Counted from the stretch's first letter, positions 27,500 to 36,214 are shown. The stretch is 64,000 bases of DNA from Pseudomonas sp. R84 (GCF_009834515.1 NZ_CP019426.1:248001-312000), one strand, 5' to 3'. Notes: generated by a model from the letters alone, not told the origin. Translations and numbers: made by a program.

Positions 27500-28309
27500 T
27501 CAGCTTTCCCAACCGGCTTGATACAGCTTGCCGTGGGCTTTATCCAGCGCCGCACGAACGACCGGCGAATGCTGGTAAATGTCGACGAATTTGATCAGGC
27601 GCGGATCGGTTTTGCTCTTCGGCTGGATGACGAACTGAATCACGTATTCCTTGTGGTCGAGACCGTCGAACAGCAGTGCCGAACCGGCATCGAAGGTCTT
27701 CGCCAGACGAATGTAGGCCGGGTAACCCTGGACCAGATCAGCGTCGTCGTAGGCGCGCACCAGTTGCACTGCTTCGACCTGGAGGATTTTGATTTTCTTC
27801 GGATTTGCGACGATATCGTCTTCTGTAGCCTTGTAGCCGACGCCCGGTTTCAGCGTGATCAAACCGGCCTTGGCCAGCAGTTGCAGACCGCGACCGCTGT
27901 TGATCGGATCATTGGCGATGGCGACGCTGGCGCCTTCTGGCAGCTGATCGAAGCTTTTGTATTTTTTCGAGTAGAGGCCGACGTTGTTGATGATCCCCGG
28001 GGCGAATGGCACCAGATCAAAACCCGACGCGGCTTTGGCGTTCTCCAGGAACGGGATGTGCTGGAAGTAGTTCACGTCGATGTCGCCGGCGGCGAGGCTG
28101 ACGTTCGGTGCGATCCAGTCAGTGAATTCCACCAGTTCGACTTTCAGACCCTGTTTGGAGGCCTCTTCGACGGCGGCTTCCAGCGGGATGGCGAAGGCGG
28201 CGGTGGTGCCGATTTTCAGGGGGGCGTCGGCGGCGAAAACGGCCGAGCTGAACAGGCCGAGGGCCAGGGCCAGTGCTTTGACTGGGTGGGACAGGCGTTT
28301 TTTGGTCAT
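27500..28309 (-). CDS. metQ: MetQ-type methionine-binding protein of the metQNI set
   Basis: 269 aa of the NlpA family. The signal peptide ends near VFAAD and, like the copy at 11034, lacks a lipobox cysteine. Conserved family segments include [20 protein letters not shown], and [22 protein letters not shown]. It differs substantially from the stand-alone MetQ, so the two may have different ligands. It lies 3 nt from metN and about 118 bp, including a REP pair, from the DszA-type gene upstream. Confidence 0.93.
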   Translation of the reverse strand: MTKKRLSHPVKALALALGLFSSAVFAADAPLKIGTTAAFAIPLEAAVEEASKQGLKVELVEFTDWIAPNVSLAAGDIDVNYFQHIPFLENAKAASGFDLVPFAPGIINNVGLYSKKYKSFDQLPEGASVAIANDPINSGRGLQLLAKAGLITLKPGVGYKATEDDIVANPKKIKILQVEAVQLVRAYDDADLVQGYPAYIRLAKTFDAGSALLFDGLDHKEYVIQFVIQPKSKTDPRLIKFVDIYQHSPVVRAALDKAHGKLYQAGWES

Positions 28310-28359
28310 GTGAGTTTTCCAGTCAGTGCATAAATTTGTGGTGTATTGGATGGCCTCAT

Positions 28360-28423
28360 CGCGAGCAGGCTCGCTCCCACAGGGGAAATGCATTCCAAAT
28401 GTGGGAGCGAGCCTGCTCGCGAA
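28360..28423. repeat. REP-type inverted repeat pair within the operon
   Basis: TCGCGAGCAGGCTCGCTCCC and its complement around about 22 bp. It separates the oxygenase genes from metQNI on the same strand, and could stabilise or partly separate the upstream message. Confidence 0.93.
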
Positions 28424-28427
28424 GCTT

Positions 28428-29786
28428 TTAGCGGCGAAATGCGGAACCCGTATGTTGCTCAGGTAGCTGCGCTTCACCTTGAAACAGCTTCTCGCGCAAG
28501 CTGCCACTGTCGTACGCAGTCTTGTACGACCCGCGCCGCTGCAGCTCCGGAATCACCAGCTCAATAAAATCGACATAGCTCTCCGGCGTAACAATCCGCG
28601 TCAGGTTGAAGCCATCAAGGCCGGTCTCGGCGATCCATGACTCCAGCTCATCCGCTACTTGTTCAGGCGAACCGACCACGGTGATGTAACGTCCACCGAG
28701 GGCGTGCTGTTCAAGCAGCTTGCGCCGGGTCCAGTCGTTGTTCTGCAGGTTCTTGGTAGCCGACTGAATGGCGTTGCTCTTCACGTACTGGATCGGTTCG
28801 TCGATTTCGTACAGGGAAAAGTCGATGCCGGTGGAGGCGGAAAAATGCGCCACGCCGGCCTCGGCGCTGGCGTAGCTCAGGTATTCGGCGTGCTTGGCCC
28901 ATGCGGCCTCTTCGGTCGCGCCGACTATGACGTTGAGGCCCATGAACACCTTGATGTCCTCGGGGTTGCGTCCCGCTTCGACGGCACTGGCGCGCACCTT
29001 GTCGACCTGAACTCTGGTCGACGGTTTATTCTGGCCGCTGATGAATACACACTCGGCGTGACGCCCGGCGAAGAGCAAGCCGCGATCGGAACTGCCGGCC
29101 TGAAACAGCACCGGCGTGCGTTGTGGCGAAGGTTCACAAAGGTGATAACACTCGACCTGATAAAACTCGCCCTTGTGCTCGACCTTGTGCACTTTTTCCG
29201 GGTTAGCGTAGATCCGCTGCTCGCGGTCGTTGAGTACGGCGCCGTTTTCCCAACTGCCTTCCCAAAGTTTGTAGAGCACTTCCAGGTACTCGTCGGCCTG
29301 GTCATAGCGGCGGTCATGTTCCACCTGTTCGCTGAGGCCCATGGCTTTGGCGGCGCTATCGAGATAACCGGTGACGATGTTCCAGCCCACGCGACCACGG
29401 CTCAGATGATCGAGCGTGGACATGCGCCGGGCGAACAGATACGGCGGTTCGTAGGTGAGGTTGGCGGTCAGGCCGAACCCCAGATTTTTGGTCACGGCAG
29501 CCATGGCTGAAACCAGCAACAACGGGTCGTTGACCGGCAACTGGATCGACTCTTTCAGCGGGACGTCGACCGAGTTCTGATAGACGTCATACACACCGAC
29601 GATGTCGGCAATGAACAAGCCGTCGAACAGCCCGCGCTCAAGCAATTGCGCCAGTTCGGTCCAGTATTCGAGGGTGTTGTAGCGCGTTGAGGTGTCGCGC
29701 GGATGCGTCCACAAGCCGTGGTTGATGTGGCCGATGCAGTTCATGTTGAACGCATTGAGCAGGATCTTCTTTTTCGCCGCGCTCAT
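28428..29786 (-). CDS. FMN-dependent monooxygenase, NtaA/SnaA/DszA family
   Basis: 452 aa luciferase-like enzyme. Family hallmarks are NMNCIGHINHGLWTHPRD, SRGRVGWNIVTGYLDSAA, and FQAGSSDRGLLFAGRHAECVF. Such enzymes use reduced FMN and oxygen to open C-S or C-N bonds (sulfones, nitrilotriacetate). A flavin reductase is needed but none is encoded nearby. Its start overlaps the stop of the upstream flavoprotein gene by one base (TGATG). With the two DszC-like genes it mirrors the DszC-then-DszA logic of sulfur removal from organosulfur compounds. Confidence 0.93.
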   Translation of the reverse strand: MSAAKKKILLNAFNMNCIGHINHGLWTHPRDTSTRYNTLEYWTELAQLLERGLFDGLFIADIVGVYDVYQNSVDVPLKESIQLPVNDPLLLVSAMAAVTKNLGFGLTANLTYEPPYLFARRMSTLDHLSRGRVGWNIVTGYLDSAAKAMGLSEQVEHDRRYDQADEYLEVLYKLWEGSWENGAVLNDREQRIYANPEKVHKVEHKGEFYQVECYHLCEPSPQRTPVLFQAGSSDRGLLFAGRHAECVFISGQNKPSTRVQVDKVRASAVEAGRNPEDIKVFMGLNVIVGATEEAAWAKHAEYLSYASAEAGVAHFSASTGIDFSLYEIDEPIQYVKSNAIQSATKNLQNNDWTRRKLLEQHALGGRYITVVGSPEQVADELESWIAETGLDGFNLTRIVTPESYVDFIELVIPELQRRGSYKTAYDSGSLREKLFQGEAQLPEQHTGSAFRR

Positions 29787-30979
29787 CAGATCGTCCCTCG
29801 CAACGGAGGGTTTTCGTCATTGAGGTAGTAGTTGCCCACCGCGTGATATTTCCAGCGCACCGGGTCGTGCAAGGTGTGCACGCGGGCGTTGCGCCAATGA
29901 CGGTCGAGGCCGTGCTCGATCAGCGTGGCCTGGCTGCCGGCCAGTTCGAACAATGTGCTGCCAGCGGTGAGGGAAATTTCAGTGCTGATCGCGCGGGCTT
30001 CGGCGACGGCAATCGATGCGGCGGCGACAGTTTCTGCATTGGTCTCGGCTTGTGCGGCGTCGAGGAATTCGCCGGCACGTTCGAGCAAGGCTTCGGTGGC
30101 GTGTAAGCGAATGCTCAAGTGGCCGAAGCTCTTCAACGTCAGCGGGTCTTCGGTGGCTTTGTCGTTGCCGGAATCGATCCACGGGCGCGTCTTGCTGCGT
30201 ACGAAGTGCAGGGCGTCTTCGTAAGCGGCGCGGGCGATGCCGGTGTCGATGGCGGCGTGAAGGATCTGCGCCAGCGGGCCGACGGTGGTTGGACGTTCAA
30301 AGGCGCTTTGAAACGGCAGCACGTCTTCAGCCGCGACGTACACGTCTTCGAACACCACCGAACCGCTGCCGGTGGTGCGTTGACCGAAGCCGCTCCAGTC
30401 GTCGATCACGGTCAGGCCTTTGCTGTCGCGGGGGACGAAGGCCAGTTGCTGCACGCCGTTTTCATCAACTACTGAGGTCGGAATGCGCTGCGCGTAAATC
30501 GCGCCGGTCGCATAAAACTTGCGACCGTTGATGCGATAGCCGTCACCGTCGCGTTTGAGACTGGTGACGCGGTCGTGAGCGGTTTTTGTGCCCAGTTCAG
30601 CCAGGGCATTACCGAAGCGCTGGCCGGCGAGCACTTCACCATACAGCCGTTGTTTTTGCGCATGGCTGCCGTTTACGCGCAGCACTTCCAATGCATAAAA
30701 ATGGTTCTGCGGAATCTGTCCGAGCGAGCCGTCGGCCTGGGCGATCAGGGCAATGACTTTGGCCAACGTCACGTTGGAAACGCCAGCGCCGCCGTACTCC
30801 TTGGGCACGCTGATGCCCCACAGACCGGAGCGGGAAAATACCTCGAGCTCCGGCAGTGGCAAGCGTCGCTCACGGTCGCGCAGGGCGCTGTCGCGTTTGA
30901 AGTCTTCGGCCAGGTCGCTGGCGACGATCAGGGCTTGCTCATCGCTGGTGATGACCGCGACGTGATGGGAAAGCGTCAT
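29786..30979 (-). CDS. SfnB/DszC-type acyl-CoA-dehydrogenase-fold monooxygenase (copy 2)
   Basis: 397 aa from the ATG at 30979. It has N-terminal helices, the VPKEYGGAG flavin-binding turn, a middle beta domain (INGRKFYATG), and the C-terminal segment HWRNARVHTLHDPVRWKYH, a family signature near the end. The best-studied relatives, DszC and SfnB, use reduced flavin to oxygenate sulfur compounds. It is clearly paralogous to the next upstream gene (same end motif, roughly half identical by eye), so the pair arose by duplication and diverged. Confidence 0.92.
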   Translation of the reverse strand: MTLSHHVAVITSDEQALIVASDLAEDFKRDSALRDRERRLPLPELEVFSRSGLWGISVPKEYGGAGVSNVTLAKVIALIAQADGSLGQIPQNHFYALEVLRVNGSHAQKQRLYGEVLAGQRFGNALAELGTKTAHDRVTSLKRDGDGYRINGRKFYATGAIYAQRIPTSVVDENGVQQLAFVPRDSKGLTVIDDWSGFGQRTTGSGSVVFEDVYVAAEDVLPFQSAFERPTTVGPLAQILHAAIDTGIARAAYEDALHFVRSKTRPWIDSGNDKATEDPLTLKSFGHLSIRLHATEALLERAGEFLDAAQAETNAETVAAASIAVAEARAISTEISLTAGSTLFELAGSQATLIEHGLDRHWRNARVHTLHDPVRWKYHAVGNYYLNDENPPLRGTI

Positions 30980-31004
30980 GTTTTTCTCCAGATGTCTGGT
31001 CGTC

Positions 31005-32246
31005 TCAGATCCAGGAATGGCGAGCCGGTAAAGTGCCGTTGAGGCGATAGGCGCCGACCGCGTGATATTTCCAGCGCACCGGGTCATGCAACGTGTGCAC
31101 GCGGGCGTTGCGCCAGTGCCGGTCGAGATTGAATTCGGCGAGGGTCGCGCGGCTACCGGCCAGTTCGAACAGCTTTTCGCTGGCGAGCAAAGAAATTTCG
31201 GTGGTCAGTACTTTCGCTTCGGCCACGGCGATCGAAGCGCGGGCGGCGGATTCGGCAGTGAGCGGTGCAGCGTGCACTTGATCGAGAACTTGCCCGGCCT
31301 TGCGCAGCAGCGCTTCGGCGGCGTGCAGTTCGATTTTCAGTTTGCCGATGTCGGCGATCACATAGAGGTCATCGCTGGCGCGATCAACCTTGGCGTCGAT
31401 CCACGGCCGTGCGCGGGTTTTGACGAACTCAATGGCGTCATCAATGGCGCCACGGGCGATGCCGGCGTCGATCGCGGCTTGAATCAGTTGCGATACCGCG
31501 CCTTGGGTGTTCGGGGTTTCGTTGATCTTCCAGTTGTCGACCACCAGGCTCGACTCTACGCGCACGTTGTTCAGCAGAATCGTACCGCTGGCGGTGGTGC
31601 GCTGACCGAACCCTGACCAGTCGTCAACGATGCGCAGCCCCGGCGTGCCGCGGCGGACGAAGGCCAGCACTTGCTTGCCGTCATCGTTGAGCGCTTTGAC
31701 CGCAACCCAGTGCGCAAACAGCGCGCCGGTGGAGTAAAACTTCTGGCCATTGATCACGTAATCGTCGCCGTCGGCTGTGATCCGCGCTTTCAATTCCAGG
31801 GTGTTTTTTGTGCCGCGTTCCGGGCCGGCATTGCCGATCCGCCAGCCTTCCAGAACGCTCTGGAACAGCTGTTTTTTTTGCGCTTCGGTGGCGCTGCCGA
31901 GCACCAGATTGATGATGCCGAACTGGTTTTGTGGAATCTGTCCCAGCGCCGGATCAGCGGCGGAAATGATCGCGAACACCTCGGCCAGGGTGACGAATGA
32001 AACCTGCGGGCCACCGTATTCGCGCGGGATGGCGATGCTGCCTAAACCACTGCGGGTGAACTGTTCGATTTCCGACCATGGCAGCTTGCGCTGACGATCG
32101 CGTTTGGCGGCCTGCACGCGGGCGACTAGCGCCAGCTCATGGGCGGCCTTGATGGCTTGTGCGTCGTTGCGCAAAACCTGCGCGGGCAACAACAACGGGG
32201 CGATGTCCAGATCCGACTGGACGTTTGCGTCTGCCAGACTGGACAT
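31005..32246 (-). CDS. SfnB/DszC-type acyl-CoA-dehydrogenase-fold monooxygenase (copy 1)
   Basis: 413 aa, same family as the downstream gene, with IPREYGGPQ, INGQKFYSTG, DWSGFGQRTTASGTILLNNV and HWRNARVHTLHDPVRWKYH. It is the first large gene of the sulfur-scavenging operon. Its AAGGAG ribosome site lies inside a 22-codon leader frame whose TGA overlaps the ATG (TGATG), so its translation is probably coupled to that peptide. A sulfur box lies about 167 bp upstream. The copy-1/copy-2 pair could form a heteromer or act on two substrates. Confidence 0.92.
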   Translation of the reverse strand: MSSLADANVQSDLDIAPLLLPAQVLRNDAQAIKAAHELALVARVQAAKRDRQRKLPWSEIEQFTRSGLGSIAIPREYGGPQVSFVTLAEVFAIISAADPALGQIPQNQFGIINLVLGSATEAQKKQLFQSVLEGWRIGNAGPERGTKNTLELKARITADGDDYVINGQKFYSTGALFAHWVAVKALNDDGKQVLAFVRRGTPGLRIVDDWSGFGQRTTASGTILLNNVRVESSLVVDNWKINETPNTQGAVSQLIQAAIDAGIARGAIDDAIEFVKTRARPWIDAKVDRASDDLYVIADIGKLKIELHAAEALLRKAGQVLDQVHAAPLTAESAARASIAVAEAKVLTTEISLLASEKLFELAGSRATLAEFNLDRHWRNARVHTLHDPVRWKYHAVGAYRLNGTLPARHSWI

Positions 32247-32314
32247 CAGTGCCGCTCCTTGGCTGCACGCAATGCCCTGGCGATCTGCACTGGGGTGATT
32301 GTGTTCCGGACCAT
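32246..32314 (-). CDS. 22-residue leader peptide, translationally coupled to the DszC-type gene
   Basis: ATG to TGA, 22 codons, with GAGGTAGG about 4 nt upstream. The stop shares a base with the next gene's ATG, whose ribosome site is inside this frame. The peptide includes ITPVQIARALRAAKERH, a basic amphipathic helix. The same frame is open upstream to an ATG at 32389 (47 codons in all, with one Cys and across the hairpin at 32336-32359). It could be a regulatory leader or simply open the ribosome site. I have not seen it described. Confidence 0.55.
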   Translation of the reverse strand: MVRNTITPVQIARALRAAKERH

Positions 32315-32335
32315 ACTACCTACCTCACATCTCAT

Positions 32336-32359
32336 GAAAAACGCCGCAAAATTGCGGCG
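32336..32359 (-). terminator. Terminator-like hairpin in the operon leader (possible attenuator)
   Basis: On the minus strand an 8-bp stem CGCCGCAA / TTGCGGCG with a 2-nt loop is followed by TTTTTC. It lies after the sulfur box and before the leader peptide, so it would cut short most transcripts unless relieved. No upstream gene on this strand needs a terminator here: the nearest, the two-repeat protein, ends at 32515 and is separated by the box. Confidence 0.55.
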
Positions 32360-32412
32360 AACGAAAGAATGTCCGGTGGTCCGGTTCATATACCCTAAGC
32401 GTGTATAAATAT

Positions 32413-32439
32413 TAAATAAACTAACTTTTAGGAATATGC
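32413..32439 (-). promoter_or_regulatory. Candidate sulfur-starvation box, DszC/DszA/metQNI operon
   Basis: Read on the minus strand it begins GCATATTCCTAAAAGTTAG and ends TTTATTTA. It shares the order GCATATTC, A/T run, AAGTTA, TTTATTTA with the copies at 2241-2266 and 51054-51079. About 167 bp upstream of the first large gene. CysB, the usual LysR-type regulator of sulfur genes in Gram-negatives, is the leading candidate binder. Confidence 0.55.
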
Positions 32440-32514
32440 ATAGAAGGGGTGATGATCGGGTTGGTTAAGAATTTTCGGGTAAGGGTGTAGGGGCCCCTTA
32501 CCCGCTGAAGAGGA

Positions 32515-33279
32515 TCAATCTTTACGTGATTCGGCAGCCATGAGTTCTGGCTTGAAGGGGACTTTCAGATAAGGGTTTGCACAGCCGATCTTCAATGTAC
32601 GCGGTGGTGCCCAGCGTGAGTTATTGCCCACCCGATCGAGAATGCAATACGTCACATCCAACCGCAGATCCTCACCCGCTTCGACAATCACCGATGGCGG
32701 TACCCAGACCTGAATCGGTAACCCGATATCCGCTGGCGTGATCGGCGCCAGATCCATGCGCACATCACCCCAGCGCAAGGTAATGGCGTCGTCCTCGGCC
32801 ATGTTCAGATACGGTTCGATGGTCAGTGGCACGCCGCGTTTGATCTGGTTCGGGTTCACGCCCTGACGGCGAATGGCGTCGGGGATAGCCACGGGGGCCA
32901 ACTGCTGGTTTTCGTCGCCGCTGAGCACTGAAGGTTGCCCGCCGGGACAGTCCAGTTTGACCTGCACACGCGTTGTCGCCGATAACGCCGGGCCCTGACC
33001 GACCTGCATCACCCGATAGTGAATGCGTGCGGTGCCGTTGGCGATGAAACTCTCGGGCACCCGCAGGCTGACGGCCATGCCGACATCGTCCCCCGTCAGC
33101 ACCCTGGAGGCGACATAGCATTTGTTCCAGAACAGCTCGATGAGGTCTCCGCTATCCATATCGGGATAGGGCGACACCTCGACCAACAGATGGGCGGCGG
33201 CGGTCAGATTAATGCCGGTTTTTTGCGCTGGCGCCAGGGTCGGCGCTGCCAGTTCGGGGGTGTGCGAAGTGCGGGTCAT
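32515..33279 (-). CDS. Protein of unknown function with two similar beta-rich repeats
   Basis: 254 aa, no signal peptide. It appears to hold two copies of one module. Copy 1 (about 24-95) has LLVEVSPYPDMDSGDLIELF, then DVGMAVSLRVPESFI and IHYRVMQVG. Copy 2 (about 148-225) has LTIEPYLNMAEDDAITLRWG, then DIGLPIQVWVPPSVI and VTYCILDRVGNNS. Each looks like an Ig-like or jelly-roll beta sandwich. The mean base composition is close to its neighbours'. It stands alone between two sulfur operons, with AT-rich DNA upstream. I do not recognise the family. Confidence 0.82.
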   Translation of the reverse strand: MTRTSHTPELAAPTLAPAQKTGINLTAAAHLLVEVSPYPDMDSGDLIELFWNKCYVASRVLTGDDVGMAVSLRVPESFIANGTARIHYRVMQVGQGPALSATTRVQVKLDCPGGQPSVLSGDENQQLAPVAIPDAIRRQGVNPNQIKRGVPLTIEPYLNMAEDDAITLRWGDVRMDLAPITPADIGLPIQVWVPPSVIVEAGEDLRLDVTYCILDRVGNNSRWAPPRTLKIGCANPYLKVPFKPELMAAESRKD

Positions 33280-33752
33280 CGATTTCTCTCCTTGAAGCCT
33301 TGCAGCGAAGTCCGTTTCTGAAAGAACAAAAGGCGTGAATAAACCGGCAATAAAACTTTGAACTTTTATTCAAGTTGAATACGGAGTTATTAAACTAAGT
33401 GATACCGGTTGCTGACTAGATAAGAGTGTGCGGCGTGGGGTGTCAATAGAGGAGGTTAGTTAATCCGTGAATTACGAATTAATCAGAAGTTTCCTACGTT
33501 GATGCAGCCAAATGCCTAAGTGCTTAGGAGAAAAGGGCCACGGAACTCAGGGCTTTTTGGCATTTTTCACGTAGATTTATTTGAACGCTGTCGTGCCGGA
33601 TGGCGCGGGTTTCGGGCGGGCATTATCTGTTGCAGAACTTATATATGCACTGCTTCGGATATATTTTGTCTAGGTCGGACGACGGGTTGGGGTGGAAGTT
33701 TTATAAAGGTAACTTCCATCCGTGGAAGTTGCCGGTGACGCCATGAAAGTTC
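33280..33752. other. AT-rich intergenic region without a convincing gene
   Basis: 473 bp between the starts/ends of two minus-strand genes. It probably contains the promoter of the two-repeat protein. A CTTTTATTCAAGTTGAATACG segment lies near 33362-33385, with a partial inverted repeat, and an AT-rich ATATATGCACTGC stretch near 33640. A 72-codon frame on the plus strand (33520-33738) has no ribosome site and odd composition, so I do not call it. Confidence 0.6.
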
Positions 33753-34502
33753 TCAGGCGTGATTCAGAAACTTGCTGAGGAACTGCTGCGTGCGTTGTTC
33801 TTTCGGATTGGCAAACAATGCTTTGGCTTCGCCTTGCTCGACGATCACGCCCTTGTCGAAGAACACCACACGGTTGGCCACGTCGCGGGCAAACCCCATT
33901 TCGTGGGTGACGATCACCATGGTGCGTTTCTCTTCGGCGAGGCCACGAATGGTCGCCAGCACCTCGCCGACCAGTTCCGGGTCGAGGGCCGAAGTCGGTT
34001 CGTCGAAGAGAATCACTTCCGGCTCCATCGCCAGCGCTCTGGCTATCGCCACGCGCTGTTGCTGACCACCGGAGAGACGACGCGGATAAGCGTCTTCCTT
34101 ACCGGCGAGTCCGACCTTGGCCAGCAGCTTCTTGCCCAGAGCAACCGCCTCTTCGCGCGGTATCTTCTTGACCACGATCGGGCCTTCGATGACGTTCTCA
34201 AGCGCCGTGCGATGGGGGAACAGGTTGAAGTTCTGAAAGACGAAGCCAACGTGCTGGCGCAGGTTGCGCACCAGACTCTGCTGCTGATTCAGCGGGCGGC
34301 TGGTATCGATTTCGATATCGCCGACCTTGATCCGGCCGCTGGTGGGTTGTTCAAGGAAATTCAGGCAGCGCAGGAACGTCGTTTTCCCCGAACCGCTTGG
34401 GCCGATGATCGCGACGACTTCGCCTTCCTTGACCTCCAGGTCGATGCCGTTGAGCACGACCTGACCCTTGAATTGCTTGGTCAGTTTTTCCACGACAATC
34501 AT
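33753..34502 (-). CDS. tcyN: L-cystine ABC transporter ATP-binding protein TcyN
   Basis: 249 aa, [11 protein letters not shown] start. Walker [11 protein letters not shown]-loop [10 protein letters not shown], signature [15 protein letters not shown], Walker [14 protein letters not shown], His in IVTHEMG. It drives cystine uptake with TcyL and TcyJ. The gene begins 2 nt after tcyL ends. It is the last gene of the dcyD-tcyJ-tcyL-tcyN group, whose order matches other pseudomonads and resembles E. coli yecC/yecS/fliY/dcyD. Confidence 0.93.
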   Translation of the reverse strand: MIVVEKLTKQFKGQVVLNGIDLEVKEGEVVAIIGPSGSGKTTFLRCLNFLEQPTSGRIKVGDIEIDTSRPLNQQQSLVRNLRQHVGFVFQNFNLFPHRTALENVIEGPIVVKKIPREEAVALGKKLLAKVGLAGKEDAYPRRLSGGQQQRVAIARALAMEPEVILFDEPTSALDPELVGEVLATIRGLAEEKRTMVIVTHEMGFARDVANRVVFFDKGVIVEQGEAKALFANPKEQRTQQFLSKFLNHA

Positions 34503-34504
34503 CG

Positions 34505-35221
34505 TCAGGACTCCTGGTCGTGCCGATTGACCCGCTCTTCCAACTTGTTCTGGAAGTGCGAAAGCACCGTGGCCAGAATCCAGTAGATCAGCGCGGCGGC
34601 AAGATACATGGTGAAGACTTCGAAAGTCCGGGCGGTAATCAGTTGCGCCTGACGGAACAGCTCCGGCACCTGAATGGTGGCGGCCAGTGCCGTGTCCTTG
34701 ACCAGCGAAATGAAGCTGTTGCCCAGCGGCGGCAACGCCGTGCGCATTGCTTGCGGCAGGATGGCCCGGCGCAGGGTTTGCGCGCGGGTCATGCCGATAC
34801 TCGCAGCAGCTTCCCACTGACCACGCTCGATCGAACCGATCGCGGCGCGGAGGATTTCACAGGCGTAAGCGGCCATGTTCAGCGAGAAGCCGATCAGCGC
34901 CGCTGGCAGCGGATCCAGTTCGATTCCCAGTTGCGGGAAGCCGTAATAGATCACGAACAGTTGCACCAGCAACGGCGTCCCGCGAAAGAACGACACGTAG
35001 ACGCGCGCCAGCCAGCTCACTGATTTGAAGCGCGACAAGCGCATCAACGCCAGGCCGAAGCCGAGCAGCAAGCCGAAGAACATCCCGCCGAGGCTGAGGA
35101 CTACCGTGTAGTACGCGCCCTTGAGCAGAAAGGGCGCGGAGTCCAGCAACAGCGCCGATGTTTCGGCGAGTTGCTGGCTCAACTGCGGGAAGTGCGCTTC
35201 GAATTGAAATCCAACTTCCAT
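34505..35221 (-). CDS. tcyL: L-cystine ABC transporter permease TcyL
   Basis: 238 aa. About five membrane segments, [20 protein letters not shown] and the coupling loop [20 protein letters not shown], typical of the polar amino acid permease family (E. coli YecS). It probably forms a homodimer, since only one permease is encoded. It starts at the very base where tcyJ ends, so the two overlap by one nucleotide. Confidence 0.93.
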   Translation of the reverse strand: MEVGFQFEAHFPQLSQQLAETSALLLDSAPFLLKGAYYTVVLSLGGMFFGLLLGFGLALMRLSRFKSVSWLARVYVSFFRGTPLLVQLFVIYYGFPQLGIELDPLPAALIGFSLNMAAYACEILRAAIGSIERGQWEAAASIGMTRAQTLRRAILPQAMRTALPPLGNSFISLVKDTALAATIQVPELFRQAQLITARTFEVFTMYLAAALIYWILATVLSHFQNKLEERVNRHDQES

Positions 35222-36021
35222 TATTTAGTGACGTCTGCGTTGAAGTATTTCTCGGACAGCTTCTTCAGAGTGCCGTCTGCACGCAGTTCGTCGATGGCCT
35301 TGTTTACGGCAGCCAGTAGTTCCGGCTCACCTTTACGCAGGGCAACACCGGCTTCCTGACGGGAGAAAGCTTCGCCGGCGGCCACGGTTTTCGGGGCTTT
35401 CTTGGCGTATTCCAGTGCAGCCAGACGGTCGATCAGAATGGCGTCGGTGCGGCCGTTGTTCAGGTCAGCGAACTTGGTCGGATCATCGTCGTAGGTACGC
35501 ACGTCGGCACCCGGCACGTTGGCGCGGACCCATTGTTCGTAGTTGGTGCCCAGGCCAACACCGACTTTTTTGCCGGACAGGTCATTGGCGGTCTTGATGT
35601 TCAGCGCCGCTTCTTTGCTCTTCAGCACCAGCGCCTGAATCCCGGAAACGGTGTACGGCTCGGAGAAGTCATACTTCTTCTTGCGCTCGTCGGAGATGGT
35701 GACCTGGTTGACTACAACGTCCAGACGCTTGGATTCCAGCGCAGCGAGAATGCCGTCCCACTTGGTCGGTTGAATCTTGGCTTTGACGCCGAGTTTTTGC
35801 GCCAGCGCTTCAGAGAGTTCAACTTCGAAACCGGACAGTTTGCCGTCGGCATCAACGAAGCTGAACGGTGGGTAAGTGCCTTCCAGGCCGACGTTGATAA
35901 CGCCTTTGTCCTTGATCTGTTGCAGCTGCTCACCGGCCACTGCCTGGCCGATCAGACCGGCGCTCAGCGCCAGGCCCAGCGAACCCACCAGCAGATTGCG
36001 ACGTAGTGCGGAAAAATTCAT
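35221..36021 (-). CDS. tcyJ: L-cystine-binding periplasmic protein TcyJ (FliY-like)
   Basis: 266 aa. The signal peptide ends near QAVAGEQ. It has VGLEGTYPPFSFVDADGKLSG, VVVNQVTISDERKKKYDFSEPY and GVGLGTNYEQW. These fit the FliY/TcyJ cystine binders. In enteric bacteria it also binds diaminopimelate weakly. A sulfur-box core (36206-36214) lies about 185 bp upstream. Confidence 0.92.
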   Translation of the reverse strand: MNFSALRRNLLVGSLGLALSAGLIGQAVAGEQLQQIKDKGVINVGLEGTYPPFSFVDADGKLSGFEVELSEALAQKLGVKAKIQPTKWDGILAALESKRLDVVVNQVTISDERKKKYDFSEPYTVSGIQALVLKSKEAALNIKTANDLSGKKVGVGLGTNYEQWVRANVPGADVRTYDDDPTKFADLNNGRTDAILIDRLAALEYAKKAPKTVAAGEAFSRQEAGVALRKGEPELLAAVNKAIDELRADGTLKKLSEKYFNADVTK

Positions 36022-36186
36022 GACAAGCCCCTGTGTTTTCTTATGGAAGACGCTTAAGGAAAGTTGGCAAATTGGTGATTCGTGCGCCTGCGTTATCGTG
36101 CCCTAAAGCAGCTTATGCGTCTTGCGCGAAATTCGCCTGCGGCGAGACTATAAGATGTCTGCGTTAGACTTGAAAATACTTAATAT

Positions 36187-36214
36187 TTGAAATGTTATTC
36201 TTTATTGGAATATG
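36187..36214 (-). promoter_or_regulatory. Candidate sulfur-box copy upstream of tcyJ
   Basis: On the minus strand GCATATTCCAATAAAG is followed by an A/T-rich tail. The first nine bases match the 32413-32439 copy exactly; the tail diverges. It overlaps the edge of the gap before a REP pair that separates tcyJ from dcyD. Confidence 0.4.

Noticed and set aside
33520..33738. 72-codon plus-strand frame in the AT-rich gap
   Set aside because: No ribosome site and atypical composition; no homology recognised.
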